DNA of 53,039 nt, from contig NZ_CCDG010000045.1 in the NCBI RefSeq assembly GCF_000723885.1, positions 1 through 53,039 on the forward strand, written 5' to 3'. Position 1 is the stretch's first letter. The number at the start of each line of letters is the position of its first letter. A program made the position numbers and the translations under genes. Positions 39,476-48,431 of this stretch are shown here, in pieces. A model generated the notes under the pieces. That model ran no database searches. It worked only from the letters and a program-made list of their open reading frames with translations, and was not told where the DNA came from. The DNA comes from Paenibacillus camerounensis. Its GTDB lineage: Bacteria > Bacillota > Bacilli > Paenibacillales > Paenibacillaceae.

Positions 39476-40450
39476 GTGAAGTACAGACGACTTGGCAACA
39501 CCGGACTGAAGGTCAGTGAGATTGGGCTGGGCAGCTGGCTGACCTACGGAACAGCAGCAGAGCAAAAGGCCGCCGATGAGTGTGTGGCCGCCGCTTTTGA
39601 ATGCGGTATCAATTTCTTTGATACCGCTAATGCCTATAACCGCGGTGAAGGGGAAAAAGCAATCGGGGCAGCACTCCGGCCGTACAAACGCTCCGATTAT
39701 GTGCTGAGCACCAAGGTGTTCTTCCCGATGGGAGACGGCGTGAACAACCGCGGCCTCTCGCGCAAACATATTATAGAGCAGTGCGAAGCCAGCCTGCGCC
39801 GTCTTGGCACCGATTACATTGACGTCTATTTCTGCCACCGTTTTGACCAGGATACTCCGGTCGAAGAAACGCTGCGGGCACTGGATGACCTGACCGCACA
39901 GGGCAAGATCCTCTACGCCGCCGTCAGCGAATGGAGCGCAGCGCAGATCGCCGCGGCCAGCGGCATCAGCCGCCGGCTGAACCTGCGCCCGCTGGCCTCC
40001 AACCAGCCGATCTACAACATGTTCGAGCGCTATATCGAACAGGAAGTGCTTGAGGCTTCCCGTGAAGCAGGCCTGGGCCAGGTGGTCTTCTCTCCGCTGG
40101 CCCAGGGCATCCTGACCGGCAAATACAAGCCGGGCCAGCAGGCACCGGCAGGCACGCGAGGCGCCGATGACTCGGTCAACGGCGTCATCCGCAGCTATCT
40201 GCGCGACGATGTGCTGGGCGTTGTGGCCCAGCTCGATGAAGTCGCAGCCAGCCTCGGCGTGAAGCTGTCTCAGCTCGCGCTGGCCTGGGTGCTCCGCCAG
40301 CCGGGCGTCAGCTCCGCGCTGATCGGGGCGAGCAAGCCAGCGCAGGTCGAAGAAAATGCGCAGGCTGTTGACATCGTCCTCCAGCCGGACACGCTGGAGA
40401 CGATCGACCGCATCCTCGGCCAGGTGGCTGATTTCGCACCGGCGAGATAA
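39476..40450 (+). CDS. Aldo/keto reductase
   Basis: This 324-residue NADPH-dependent reductase of the AKR family, closest in style to the YghZ/KCNAB group, has the catalytic set Asp in FFDTANAY, Tyr in the same motif, Lys in LSTKVFF and His in YFCHRFD. The C-terminal cofactor loop is SALIGASKPAQVEEN. The start is GTG at 39476 with AAGGGA upstream, since the upstream frame has no RBS. It stands alone with its own terminator. The physiological carbonyl substrate is unknown. Confidence 0.92.
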   Translation: MKYRRLGNTGLKVSEIGLGSWLTYGTAAEQKAADECVAAAFECGINFFDTANAYNRGEGEKAIGAALRPYKRSDYVLSTKVFFPMGDGVNNRGLSRKHIIEQCEASLRRLGTDYIDVYFCHRFDQDTPVEETLRALDDLTAQGKILYAAVSEWSAAQIAAASGISRRLNLRPLASNQPIYNMFERYIEQEVLEASREAGLGQVVFSPLAQGILTGKYKPGQQAPAGTRGADDSVNGVIRSYLRDDVLGVVAQLDEVAASLGVKLSQLALAWVLRQPGVSSALIGASKPAQVEENAQAVDIVLQPDTLETIDRILGQVADFAPAR

Positions 40451-40505
40451 GAAGCCGGACAAGCGCCATAGCATCCGCCGGCACGAGCGGCGGATAGGAT
40501 ACAAC

Positions 40506-40549
40506 AAACAGAGCAGCGGCTCCTCCGGGGACCGCTGCTCTGTTTGTTT
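40506..40549 (+). terminator. Terminator after the aldo/keto reductase
   Basis: AAACAGAGCAGCGGTCC-like arms (CAGAGCAGCGG and CCGCTGCTCTG) enclose a short loop and are followed by TTTGTTT. Confidence 0.82.
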
Positions 40550-40552
40550 GCC

Positions 40553-40837
40553 TCACACTAACTAAACTATTTCTCAGTCAGTTCGCTTATCTCCCCCTGC
40601 TTCACCATTTATCCACAACATCCCGCCCATTTATTAGGCACCTTACGGCTATATTCTGAATATTCTAATATGCTGCGGACGAAATCTGCAGCTAACCGCC
40701 CTTTGCCAAAAAATATTTGCAACATTTCCAGTAAATCAACGTTTATAACGGTACAAACCCGTTTGAACTGCATGGCGGCGGGTAAAGAATGAGTATGAGT
40801 GACTTTTCGGGTCACATTTTGCCAAGGGGGAAATGAT
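40553..40837. other. Intergenic region without gene
   Basis: No gene is seen. The only structure noticed is a small hairpin GTGAC-TTTTCGG-GTCAC (about 40799-40815), just upstream of the RBS of the secreted protein gene. Confidence 0.5.
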
Positions 40838-41371
40838 ATGATGTCTATTAACAAACCTAAAGTTGTGTTGCCTGTGCTGGTTCTGCTGTTTCTTTCCCTC
40901 ATTACGACGGCAAGCACGCCAGGTACTAGAGTAGAAGCGCAGAGCGGAGCTCAGTCAGAGCACCTGACAGTATATATTAATGGAATCCAGAAAACGGCGG
41001 ACGGCAGCCTGAAGCTGACAGCCGATCCGGTTGAATGGTATGAAGGCGCTGAGGCGGACCGCATTTTTGCCGGACGTGAGCCGGAGGCTGCTGCCGAGAT
41101 TGGCGGAGCACCGGATGGCTACTACATCGTAAATGACAGCGATACGCTCAGCACCTATCCGGTCGCAGAGAACGCTGCAGTGACGATGCAGATCTTTGAT
41201 CATACCGGCAATATTGAGGATCTTGATATTAACTGGAACGAGAGTATTACTCTCCGGCAGTTTACTGAGGAATTTGCACAGACGGACGTGTTTGACCTCA
41301 GCTGGACGCCTTATCATGTGACGATTGAGAATGGTGTTATCACTTCAATTGTTCAGCAGTACATCCCATAA
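40838..41371 (+). CDS. Small secreted protein of unknown function
   Basis: This 177-residue protein has a signal peptide (hydrophobic about 8-26, likely cleavage near VEAQS). The mature part is acidic and has no family I recognise. Visible are a start HLTVYINGIQKTADG, a YYIVNDSDTL stretch and a C-terminal TPYHVTIENGVITSIVQQY that looks like a beta-strand pair seen in small secreted Paenibacillus/Bacillus proteins. AAGGGGG is 7 bases before the ATG. It stands alone with its own terminator. It is probably exported. Confidence 0.75.
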   Translation: MMSINKPKVVLPVLVLLFLSLITTASTPGTRVEAQSGAQSEHLTVYINGIQKTADGSLKLTADPVEWYEGAEADRIFAGREPEAAAEIGGAPDGYYIVNDSDTLSTYPVAENAAVTMQIFDHTGNIEDLDINWNESITLRQFTEEFAQTDVFDLSWTPYHVTIENGVITSIVQQYIP

Positions 41372-41396
41372 TCACATGCCGGCGCAAGCAGCAGAC

Positions 41397-41445
41397 AGAG
41401 GCTATCCTGCAGTAGAGTGATCTACTTCAAGGGCAGCCTCTTTTT
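41397..41445 (+). terminator. Terminator after the secreted protein gene
   Basis: AGAGGCT pairs with AGCCTCT, with inner helices CCT/AGG and AGTAG/CTACT, followed by TTTTT. Confidence 0.75.
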
Positions 41446-41584
41446 AATGACAGAACGTTTGCAGGGATGACTTGATTCAGATGTGGCAACGGCCTGTGAG
41501 CGGGTGTAAAAAGGTTATCTTTCTCCCTATGCAGGCACTTTACTTTAAGTGTTCTTTCCCCAATACTAGGAGTAACAAAGTGTA

Positions 41585-41594
41585 CTAACGTTAG
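41585..41594. promoter_or_regulatory. Palindrome at the AraC gene start
   Basis: CTAACGTTAG, a perfect 10-base palindrome, sits just before the RBS of the AraC gene at 41611. It may be an operator. Confidence 0.3.
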
Positions 41595-41610
41595 ATAAGG
41601 AGATCAATGT

Positions 41611-42465
41611 ATGCTTGCTTTTGAGCTGAACGTGGCTGGACCGGTTCATTTGGAGATGACTGGAAAGTTCGTCGCCCCCTCCAGTGACTGGATTCATCTG
41701 AGCCGGATTTTGCAGGATTATGAACTGATTATAATGACAGAAGGCGTGCTCTATCTGGCCGGTGATGATACCCGGTATACTCTATCTAAAGGGGAGTTCC
41801 TGCTGCTCCCTCCTTACACCAGACAATACGGCTACAAAGCCTCCGGCTGCAGCTTTTACTGGCTTCATTTTAAGACGGCCGGCGGACCTGTCATTACAGA
41901 TAGTACGGGCCATACAGCGGATCAAATAGACAACCGGCTGCTGCTACCTCAATACGGCACGGTAAAAAGCCTGGAGAAAATCATCGTCATGATGAAGCAG
42001 CTCCAGGATTCTGTAAGGTCGTACAACCAGAAGACGCTTAACAACTATATGACCACGGTCATTTTGTGCGAGCTGTACAATCAGGTATTTCAGAGTGAGC
42101 ATAGCCCGGTCAGAAAGACCAAGCAGGAGCAGCTTTATAACGATATTGTGGACTACATCAAATGGAGCCGCAGCGAGCATATCAAGGTATCGCAGATCGC
42201 CGCCTATTTTGGCTATAACGAAAAGTACCTGTCCCACCTCTTCAGCACCATCTCCGGCATCCCGCTCAAGCAGTACATTCTGCAGCAAAAAATGGAGCTG
42301 GCCAAGTTTCTGCTCACCGACACCAACCAGAATATCAGCGAGGTCTCGCTCCAGCTCGGCTATAAGGACTGCCACAATTTCATGAAATCGTTCAAAAAAA
42401 TCGTCGGGCTCACGCCCACTGAATTCCGCAACGCTTATGCGAAGCGGCTGCTCTTTTATGAGTAA
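41611..42465 (+). CDS. AraC-family regulator with cupin domain
   Basis: This 284-residue regulator has an N-terminal AraC-binding cupin domain (about 25-100; YLAGDDTRYTLSKGEFLLLP) and a C-terminal double HTH (about 185-282; VSQIAAYFGYNEKYLSHLFS and ISEVSLQLGYKDCHNFMKSF). AAGGAG lies 8 bases before the ATG. It converges on, and overlaps by 10 bases, the membrane-bound AraC gene of the fucosidase operon. It may sense a sugar, possibly one linked to that operon, but no direct target is visible. Confidence 0.9.
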   Translation: MLAFELNVAGPVHLEMTGKFVAPSSDWIHLSRILQDYELIIMTEGVLYLAGDDTRYTLSKGEFLLLPPYTRQYGYKASGCSFYWLHFKTAGGPVITDSTGHTADQIDNRLLLPQYGTVKSLEKIIVMMKQLQDSVRSYNQKTLNNYMTTVILCELYNQVFQSEHSPVRKTKQEQLYNDIVDYIKWSRSEHIKVSQIAAYFGYNEKYLSHLFSTISGIPLKQYILQQKMELAKFLLTDTNQNISEVSLQLGYKDCHNFMKSFKKIVGLTPTEFRNAYAKRLLFYE

Positions 42466-44762
42466 GCAGACGTATCACTGTTTCCGGGTTGCAGGGCTGC
42501 CTTTTGGCAGCTTGACCTGTACTCACCAGGCGTTACTCCGGTAAGCTGCTTGAAACGGCGTATGAAGCTGGAAGCATTGTAATAGCCGACTTCTTCGGCC
42601 ACGGCTTTTAACTGCAGCTGCGTCGTGCCCAGCAGGGTTTTGGCTTTTTCCATCCGCAGCATGGTCATATATTCCAGCAGTGTCTGCCCGCTCTTATCTT
42701 TAAAAAGCTGGCTGACATTGGGCAGCGCCATGCCGAAATGGTCTGCCATATGCTGCAGCGTAAATTCGCAGCTGTCATAATGGGCGTTAATATACGCCTC
42801 TATCGCTTCGACCGAACAGTGGGCTGCAGGCGGCTTTTTCAGCTGCGCACATTGCTTTTGGCTGAAGATTCCGCATAAATCTGCGCTTACTGCGGTAATT
42901 AAGCCCTCAAATTCATCGAGTGTGTCCAGTTGGGCCAGCGAGAAAATATCCGGATACCGCCCGAACCGGCTTTCCTCCTGCAGACCCAGCTCCCTCCACA
43001 TTCCGTTAATTAAGCGGATCATTTCAAAGCACAATCCTCTGGCCACGATCAGCGGCGGCTGAACGGTCCGGATATAAGACAGCACGAACGATAAATGTGC
43101 CGAAAGCGAATCCGCATCCCCCTCCCTGATTGCCCTCTGCAATTCATCAGCTTCAAGAACCGGGTACTCTGCCTGCTCCGCACTCCGGGTAATCCGCTCG
43201 TACATAATCACCCTGTTGACTCCCTGAACGAACCGGTAGCCCAAAGCAGTCTGCGCCTCCAGATACGATTGCGGAATATCCGTCAGGGATGCTTCAGCGC
43301 CTGCCCCTACCGTTACCGGACAACTCGTCAGCTGATACAGTGCCTCCCGGAAGGACTGGAGCGTTTCTTCCGCCTCCTGCACACCTGTTATGCCGCCCAG
43401 GAAAAAGATAACCTTATCGGCCTCGAAATGCTCTACCCCGTAGACCCGGCCGTTACCGGGAAACAATCCTTCCATTTGTGCAATGGACGGCAGCCGGTTC
43501 GCTTCGAGCTGAGCAGGCAGCTGGACGATAACAACGCGCATGCTCCCGCCGATGCCGGGGAAGCCGATCTTTTTACCGTAATCCAGCACCTCGTCAATCT
43601 GCTCATAATCGCCCTTCAACAGCATGACGAACAGCCGGTTTCTGGCAGCAGGTGCTCCCTCTTTGACATGCCGGTCAAGCTCGTTATTATGGCGTACCAG
43701 CAGCTGCAGCACATCGCGGACCGTATCCAGCTCGTTCAGGTTCCGGTCCGGATCAGACCACACCTGCATACTCTCCTTACGGAGCCGGTGTATCGGCCTG
43801 TAGTTCAGCAGCATGCTGGCATAAATCAGCGAACCGCCGATCAGCACGAGCGCAGCCACTCCATACAGATACCACTGCTGGGCCTGCTCTACCTTGCGGA
43901 GCACCTGATTGACCGGCAGCAGCGTCGTATATTTCCACCCGGTAACAGCCGATTCCATAAAAAATAAATAATACGGCTTCCCGCCGAGCTCCACCTTTTG
44001 GTTATCGGCCAGTCCGCCATGCTGGACCAGCTCCCGTACGGCTTGTTCAGGAGGACCTGACTCCGGCTGGATACCAGAGATAAACTGGCCGCTCTGGTCG
44101 AAGATCAGGGTAGAGCCGGCGGATTCATCATAGGCGGACATCAGCTGCTGAATGGCGGCTTCCTCAATCAGGTACACCAGCGTACCGTCCGAATGCTTCT
44201 GATTGGGGTACAGGGGAACAAAGATCCGCACATATTTTTTTCCGCTCTGCTGATCCGTTGCCGTCTTAAGCACCGTCATTTTATCGGGACTATTAAAATA
44301 GCTTAGCAGCTCTTTCTCCCGCATATCCCCGAATCTATAGATCTGATTCACCAGTACGGGAACCGTATAGACTCCGCTGCTGGTAAAAACCGATTTTTCG
44401 TCTTTGTAATACAGCCATATCTCATGAATAAAGGGGCTTAATCTTTGAAACCGTTTGAGCTCGCGGGTAATTCCCCATGTTTTATAGCCCCAATGATCTG
44501 ATATCAGAAAAGGAGTAAAGCTGTTGTCTTCGGTCAGCAGCTGCCGGGTCATATCATCGATCCATTTCAGCTGATCATCCATGGCACTCTGCACCTTGTC
44601 GAGACTGTTTAAATTTCCGGAAATGACCTCCTGCTGGAGCTTGTCGACAAACTGGCTGTTCACAACCAGCGTTAATACGGTTATGGGAATGATGAGTAGC
44701 AGCAAATAAGAAACAAGGTGCTTAATAAATACAAAATACGCTCTGGCTCCCAGCTTCATCAC
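42456..44762 (-). CDS. Membrane-bound AraC-type regulator with extracellular sensor
   Basis: This 768-residue regulator combines sensing and DNA binding in one chain. A transmembrane segment is near 14-34, followed by an extracellular cache-like domain (about 35-290) and a second membrane segment near 298-318. A cytoplasmic linker follows, and an AraC double HTH is at about 655-755 (LQHMADHFGMALPNVSQLFK and LKAVAEEVGYYNASSFIRRF). Such proteins, frequent in Paenibacillus, are thought to detect sugars outside the cell and control the adjacent Lpl-type transporter. It is the last gene of the GH95-transporter operon. AGGGGGG precedes the start. A hairpin with a cre-like core separates it from the binding-protein gene. 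Confidence 0.9.
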   Translation of the reverse strand: MMKLGARAYFVFIKHLVSYLLLLIIPITVLTLVVNSQFVDKLQQEVISGNLNSLDKVQSAMDDQLKWIDDMTRQLLTEDNSFTPFLISDHWGYKTWGITRELKRFQRLSPFIHEIWLYYKDEKSVFTSSGVYTVPVLVNQIYRFGDMREKELLSYFNSPDKMTVLKTATDQQSGKKYVRIFVPLYPNQKHSDGTLVYLIEEAAIQQLMSAYDESAGSTLIFDQSGQFISGIQPESGPPEQAVRELVQHGGLADNQKVELGGKPYYLFFMESAVTGWKYTTLLPVNQVLRKVEQAQQWYLYGVAALVLIGGSLIYASMLLNYRPIHRLRKESMQVWSDPDRNLNELDTVRDVLQLLVRHNNELDRHVKEGAPAARNRLFVMLLKGDYEQIDEVLDYGKKIGFPGIGGSMRVVIVQLPAQLEANRLPSIAQMEGLFPGNGRVYGVEHFEADKVIFFLGGITGVQEAEETLQSFREALYQLTSCPVTVGAGAEASLTDIPQSYLEAQTALGYRFVQGVNRVIMYERITRSAEQAEYPVLEADELQRAIREGDADSLSAHLSFVLSYIRTVQPPLIVARGLCFEMIRLINGMWRELGLQEESRFGRYPDIFSLAQLDTLDEFEGLITAVSADLCGIFSQKQCAQLKKPPAAHCSVEAIEAYINAHYDSCEFTLQHMADHFGMALPNVSQLFKDKSGQTLLEYMTMLRMEKAKTLLGTTQLQLKAVAEEVGYYNASSFIRRFKQLTGVTPGEYRSSCQKAALQPGNSDTSAYS

Positions 44763-44783
44763 AGGCCCCCCTGAACAGCATCA

Positions 44784-44808
44784 GCCGGAAACGCTTACAG
44801 TTTCCGGC
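44784..44808 (-). promoter_or_regulatory. Hairpin with cre-like core
   Basis: GCCGGAAAC and GTTTCCGGC make a perfect 9-base stem around GCTTACA. On the minus strand it contains TGTAAGCGTTTCCG, which fits the CcpA cre consensus at 13 of 14 positions. It may attenuate expression of the regulator gene or bind CcpA; no T-run follows. Confidence 0.5.
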
Positions 44809-44822
44809 TCTGCATATTGGCT

Positions 44823-46424
44823 TTATCTTTGCTGATAGCGGTCATACGCCGTCTGATAGATGGCAATGGCTTTTTCAATATTCATCTTCTGGAGTGTATC
44901 CCTGTATGTGCCGAATTTCTCCAGCGGCTCGTTGCCCATAACGAATTTAAGGAGCATTTCTTTCATGTAAGTATCCGCTTCGCTCATAATTTTGCTGATC
45001 TCCTGACTTTCACTTCCGCTGAACAGCAGCGGCGGCAGCAGCAGCGTACGGTCAGCATTGAACCAGCGTTCATTCGCTTCCTGGGCCTCCGGATGCTCCA
45101 GCTCAAAGGAAGCCCAGGCGTCATAATCCATCACCTTTACCATCCCTGAGGTAGGGTAGGCATACCGTGAAACAGCTACCCGCGATTCGTAGTTCGGATC
45201 TTTCCATACGGCATCTGTGAACGTCTTTGTTCCATTCTCTACAGTATAACTTTCCCCTTCAATGCCCCAGTTCTGCAGGTCACTGCCCTCCGGACTGATC
45301 ATGTAATCAAGCAGCTTCAGCACGGTCTCCAGGTCCTTGGCCTGCGAGCTGACCACCGCGCCTTCCAGCGGTACATATTGTGCCAGCTGTTCAGCTGCGC
45401 TGAAGGATTTGCCTGCCGGGCCAACCGGAGGCGACACGCCAACCAGCTTAAAGTCCGGAATAGCCGCCTGCATCTGATTTTTGTAGGTATTAATACCGGA
45501 AATTGTACCGCCGTAGGCTCCTACGATGTTATTCGAGAATTTCGCTTCAAAGCCCTTCTTATCCGTAGCCGCGAACTCGCTGTCAATCAGGCCTTCCTTA
45601 TACCATTTATGCATCGTTTCCAGATAGTCTTTAAAGGCCGGCTCATAAGGGCCGTAGGTAATTTTCCCGGTCTCCGGATTTACCTGAAAGGTAACGAGCA
45701 AGCCGTACGCGGTGCTGAACGAGGTGATACTGCCCATTCCGTTCTGGTCGCCCAGCGGAATCTCATCGGTTGTGTCGCCGTTGCCGTTCATATCGTTGTC
45801 TTTAAAAGCGGTCAGTGCCGCATACCATTCATCAATGGTCTCAGGCATCTGCAGCCCCGCCTGATCCAGCCAGTCCTGGCGGATCATCGTTCCGGCCCAG
45901 GCGTTGCGCCGGAGATCCAGATTGACCTGCGGAAATTTGGCAATGGTACCGTCATCCAGCATCACCTGCTTTTTAATCTCCGGATTCGCATCAAGGAGCT
46001 TCTTGTAGTTAGGCGCATATTGATCGATCAGGTCATTCAGCGGTATCGCCACCCCATCCTCGATCAGCTTGGCTACGCCGCCCGGATAGGTGCTCGGCAC
46101 ATAAATAATATCGGGATACATGCCTGAAGCCAGCATAATATTGAACTGGGACAGATTAGCCGTATCGTTATCCTGGAAATCGATGCTGATTCCGGTACGC
46201 TTTTGGATTTCCTGGTACGCTGCCACATCCCCGTAGCTTTTAAGCTCCGGAATTTTACTGCTGAACTTGCCGTTCCACAGGAAGCTGACCTGCTTGGCAC
46301 CGTCTTCAGCTGCTCTATTACTTGGCCCGGCCTGGTTATCCGCATTACTGTTACCGCAGCCTGCAAGCAGCGATGCCGCCATCAGCATACCCGCAGAGAG
46401 TCTACCGATCTTCATCATGTTCAT
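44823..46424 (-). CDS. lplA: Sugar ABC transporter binding lipoprotein, LplA type
   Basis: This 533-residue extracellular binding lipoprotein has a signal peptide with lipobox SLLAGCG (Cys at about 22) and the large solute-binding fold of the family-1/LplA group (YPDIIYVPSTYPGG, then AGTMIRQDWLDQAGLQMPET). GGAGGG lies 6 bases before the ATG. With the two permeases it forms an Lpl/YtcQP-type oligosaccharide importer. The ATPase would be supplied by a shared multi-sugar ATPase elsewhere, which is usual for this class. The substrate is probably a fucosylated oligosaccharide or fragment, inferred from the GH95 gene. Confidence 0.88.
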   Translation of the reverse strand: MNMMKIGRLSAGMLMAASLLAGCGNSNADNQAGPSNRAAEDGAKQVSFLWNGKFSSKIPELKSYGDVAAYQEIQKRTGISIDFQDNDTANLSQFNIMLASGMYPDIIYVPSTYPGGVAKLIEDGVAIPLNDLIDQYAPNYKKLLDANPEIKKQVMLDDGTIAKFPQVNLDLRRNAWAGTMIRQDWLDQAGLQMPETIDEWYAALTAFKDNDMNGNGDTTDEIPLGDQNGMGSITSFSTAYGLLVTFQVNPETGKITYGPYEPAFKDYLETMHKWYKEGLIDSEFAATDKKGFEAKFSNNIVGAYGGTISGINTYKNQMQAAIPDFKLVGVSPPVGPAGKSFSAAEQLAQYVPLEGAVVSSQAKDLETVLKLLDYMISPEGSDLQNWGIEGESYTVENGTKTFTDAVWKDPNYESRVAVSRYAYPTSGMVKVMDYDAWASFELEHPEAQEANERWFNADRTLLLPPLLFSGSESQEISKIMSEADTYMKEMLLKFVMGNEPLEKFGTYRDTLQKMNIEKAIAIYQTAYDRYQQR

Positions 46425-46460
46425 CCTTCACCCTCCATATGTTCAGCTAAAATATACCGC

Positions 46461-47339
46461 TCAGCCCTTCAGCGCCCCTATCATGACACCCTTCGTAAAA
46501 TATTTCTGAATGAACGGATACACCACCAGAATCGGCAAGGTCGCTACGATAATCGTTGCGTATTTGACCACTTCCCCCAGGAACGGATCGCCCGTTGAGG
46601 TGGACAGATTCGTCGTGTCCGTGGTGCTGTTCTCAATCAGGATTTCCCTCAGCACCAGCTGCAGCGGAAACAGATCCCTGTCGCGCAGATAAATCAGGGC
46701 ACCCGTCCAGGCGTTCCAGTGACCCACCCCGTAGAACAGCATCATGACAGCAAGCACAGGAACGGATAATGGCAAAATGATCTGGGCAAAAACCCGAAAA
46801 TCAGACGCACCGTCAATTTTGGCCGCTTCCTCAAGCTCATACGGGATGGCCTGAAACGAGGTCCGCATGATAATCAGATTCCAGGTGGCAATCAGGCCGG
46901 GGAGAATCAGCGCCCAGCGCGTATCCAGCATCCCCAGGTTTTTGACCAGAATATAGCCGGGGATGAGCCCGCCGCTGAAAAACATGGTAACGACAACCAT
47001 CATCATCATATATTTTTTCCAGTACATATCCCTGCGCGACAGCACGAATGCAAACAAGGCGGTAAAAAAGACGTTCAGTGTTGTCCCGGCCACCACGTAG
47101 ATCAGGGTGTTTTTGTAGCCGGAAATGATCATATGGTTTTTAATTACCAGCTTATAGGCTTCCAGGTAAAAGCCCTTCGGCCACAGCAGAATGCCGCTGT
47201 GCTTGACCAGCTCGGACGGTACGCTAAGCGATGCGAAGATCACGTAGAGGAACGGATACAGCGTTACGATCATCAGCCCTGTCAAAAACAGAATGTTTAA
47301 AGAATCAAAAATATTATCGCCCAAACTGCGTTTTATCAT
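46461..47339 (-). CDS. lplC: Sugar ABC transporter permease, LplC/YtcP type
   Basis: This 292-residue permease has about six membrane segments and the EAA loop (PYELEEAAKIDGASDFRVFA). It ends with the typical VVYPFIQKYFTKGVMIGALKG-like tail, the family hallmark. GGGAGG lies 9 bases before the ATG. It is 15 bases after the other permease gene. Confidence 0.92.
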   Translation of the reverse strand: MIKRSLGDNIFDSLNILFLTGLMIVTLYPFLYVIFASLSVPSELVKHSGILLWPKGFYLEAYKLVIKNHMIISGYKNTLIYVVAGTTLNVFFTALFAFVLSRRDMYWKKYMMMMVVVTMFFSGGLIPGYILVKNLGMLDTRWALILPGLIATWNLIIMRTSFQAIPYELEEAAKIDGASDFRVFAQIILPLSVPVLAVMMLFYGVGHWNAWTGALIYLRDRDLFPLQLVLREILIENSTTDTTNLSTSTGDPFLGEVVKYATIIVATLPILVVYPFIQKYFTKGVMIGALKG

Positions 47340-47354
47340 GCCGGGTATCCTCCC

Positions 47355-48326
47355 CTACCATAGACTTGTATCATTGACCTTGCGGCTGATCCGGTTGGCG
47401 ATAATCAGGAGCATAAAGTTAACAACCGAATTGAATAAGCTGACCGCGGTGCTGTAGCTGTAATTCGCCTCCAGCAGCCCGCGCCGGTATACAAAGCTGG
47501 AGATAACGTCGGCCGTTTCGTAAGTCTGGGGATTATACAGCAGAATGACCTTTTCAAACCCGACATCCATAATGCCGCCGATACGCAGAATAAGCAGGGT
47601 AATGATCGTCGGCATAATGCCCGGCACCGTTACATGCAGCATCTGCTTCCAGCGGTTGGCACCGTCTACTGTGGCTGCGTCGTACAGCTGGGTATCGATC
47701 GACGATAATGCCGCCAGATAAATGATCGAGCCCCAGCCGATCCCCTGCCATATTCCTGAGCCCACAAAAATGGTCCTGAACAGGGACGGGTCCAGCAGCA
47801 GATTTTGCGCCTCCACGCCAAACCAGCCCAGGATGACGTTAAACAGTCCGGCTTTTCTGGAAAAATCAACGATCATCCCGCTGATGACAACGATGGATAC
47901 GAAATGCGGGAGATAGGTGATGGTCTGTACGGTCCGTTTAAAAAAGGTATGCTTCACCTCATTGAGCAGCAGAGCGAGAATGATCGGCGCCGGAAAAGCA
48001 ATCAGCAGATCATACAGGCTGATGATCAGCGTATTCCGCAGCAGCCTCCAAAAGTAGAAGCTCTGGAAGAAATCCGTGAAATTTTTGAGGCCGATCCACT
48101 CGCTGCCCAGAATGCCTTTGACCGGTGAATAGTCCTTAAAGGCAATGGTCACGCCGTACATAGGGATATAGCTGAAAATGATGTAGTAGCTTACGCCGAA
48201 CAGGCCTAAAAAGTACAGGTATTTATGCTTCTTGAAATCCCTGCGCAGCATAGCGAAGTAATCATTTATGCGGGACTTTCCGGGCTGTCCGCTCCGGCCC
48301 GCAGCCAGCTTCAGTTCTGATTTCAT
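47355..48326 (-). CDS. lplB: Sugar ABC transporter permease, LplB type
   Basis: This 323-residue permease has an N-terminal cytoplasmic tail, six membrane segments (YLFFLG-like start, SYIPMYGVTIAFKDYSPVKG) and the EAA loop (SSIDTQLYDAATVDGANRWK). ATG at 48326 is used since AAGGAGG lies 8 bases upstream and the earlier GTG overlaps that RBS. It is preceded by a good cre-like site and the GH95 gene. Confidence 0.92.
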   Translation of the reverse strand: MKSELKLAAGRSGQPGKSRINDYFAMLRRDFKKHKYLYFLGLFGVSYYIIFSYIPMYGVTIAFKDYSPVKGILGSEWIGLKNFTDFFQSFYFWRLLRNTLIISLYDLLIAFPAPIILALLLNEVKHTFFKRTVQTITYLPHFVSIVVISGMIVDFSRKAGLFNVILGWFGVEAQNLLLDPSLFRTIFVGSGIWQGIGWGSIIYLAALSSIDTQLYDAATVDGANRWKQMLHVTVPGIMPTIITLLILRIGGIMDVGFEKVILLYNPQTYETADVISSFVYRRGLLEANYSYSTAVSLFNSVVNFMLLIIANRISRKVNDTSLW

Positions 48327-48380
48327 GAGTCTCACCTCCTTCCGGGTGTTTGATGATGCATGCCGAATATAGCACCCGGA

Positions 48381-48394
48381 AGAAAACGTTTACA
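48381..48394. promoter_or_regulatory. cre-like site between GH95 and lplB
   Basis: On the minus strand TGTAAACGTTTTCT matches the cre consensus TGWAARCGYTWNCA at 13 of 14 positions. It is 55 bases upstream of lplB and suggests CcpA control of the transporter genes. Confidence 0.6.
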
Positions 48395-48431
48395 ACGCAC
48401 ATTAATTATGTGCAGAATTTATGCTTGGCCT

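Noticed and set aside
39446..40507. 353-residue minus-strand frame opposite the aldo/keto reductase
   Set aside because: It is a mirror of the real gene in a GC-rich stretch, with no recognisable domain and no RBS.
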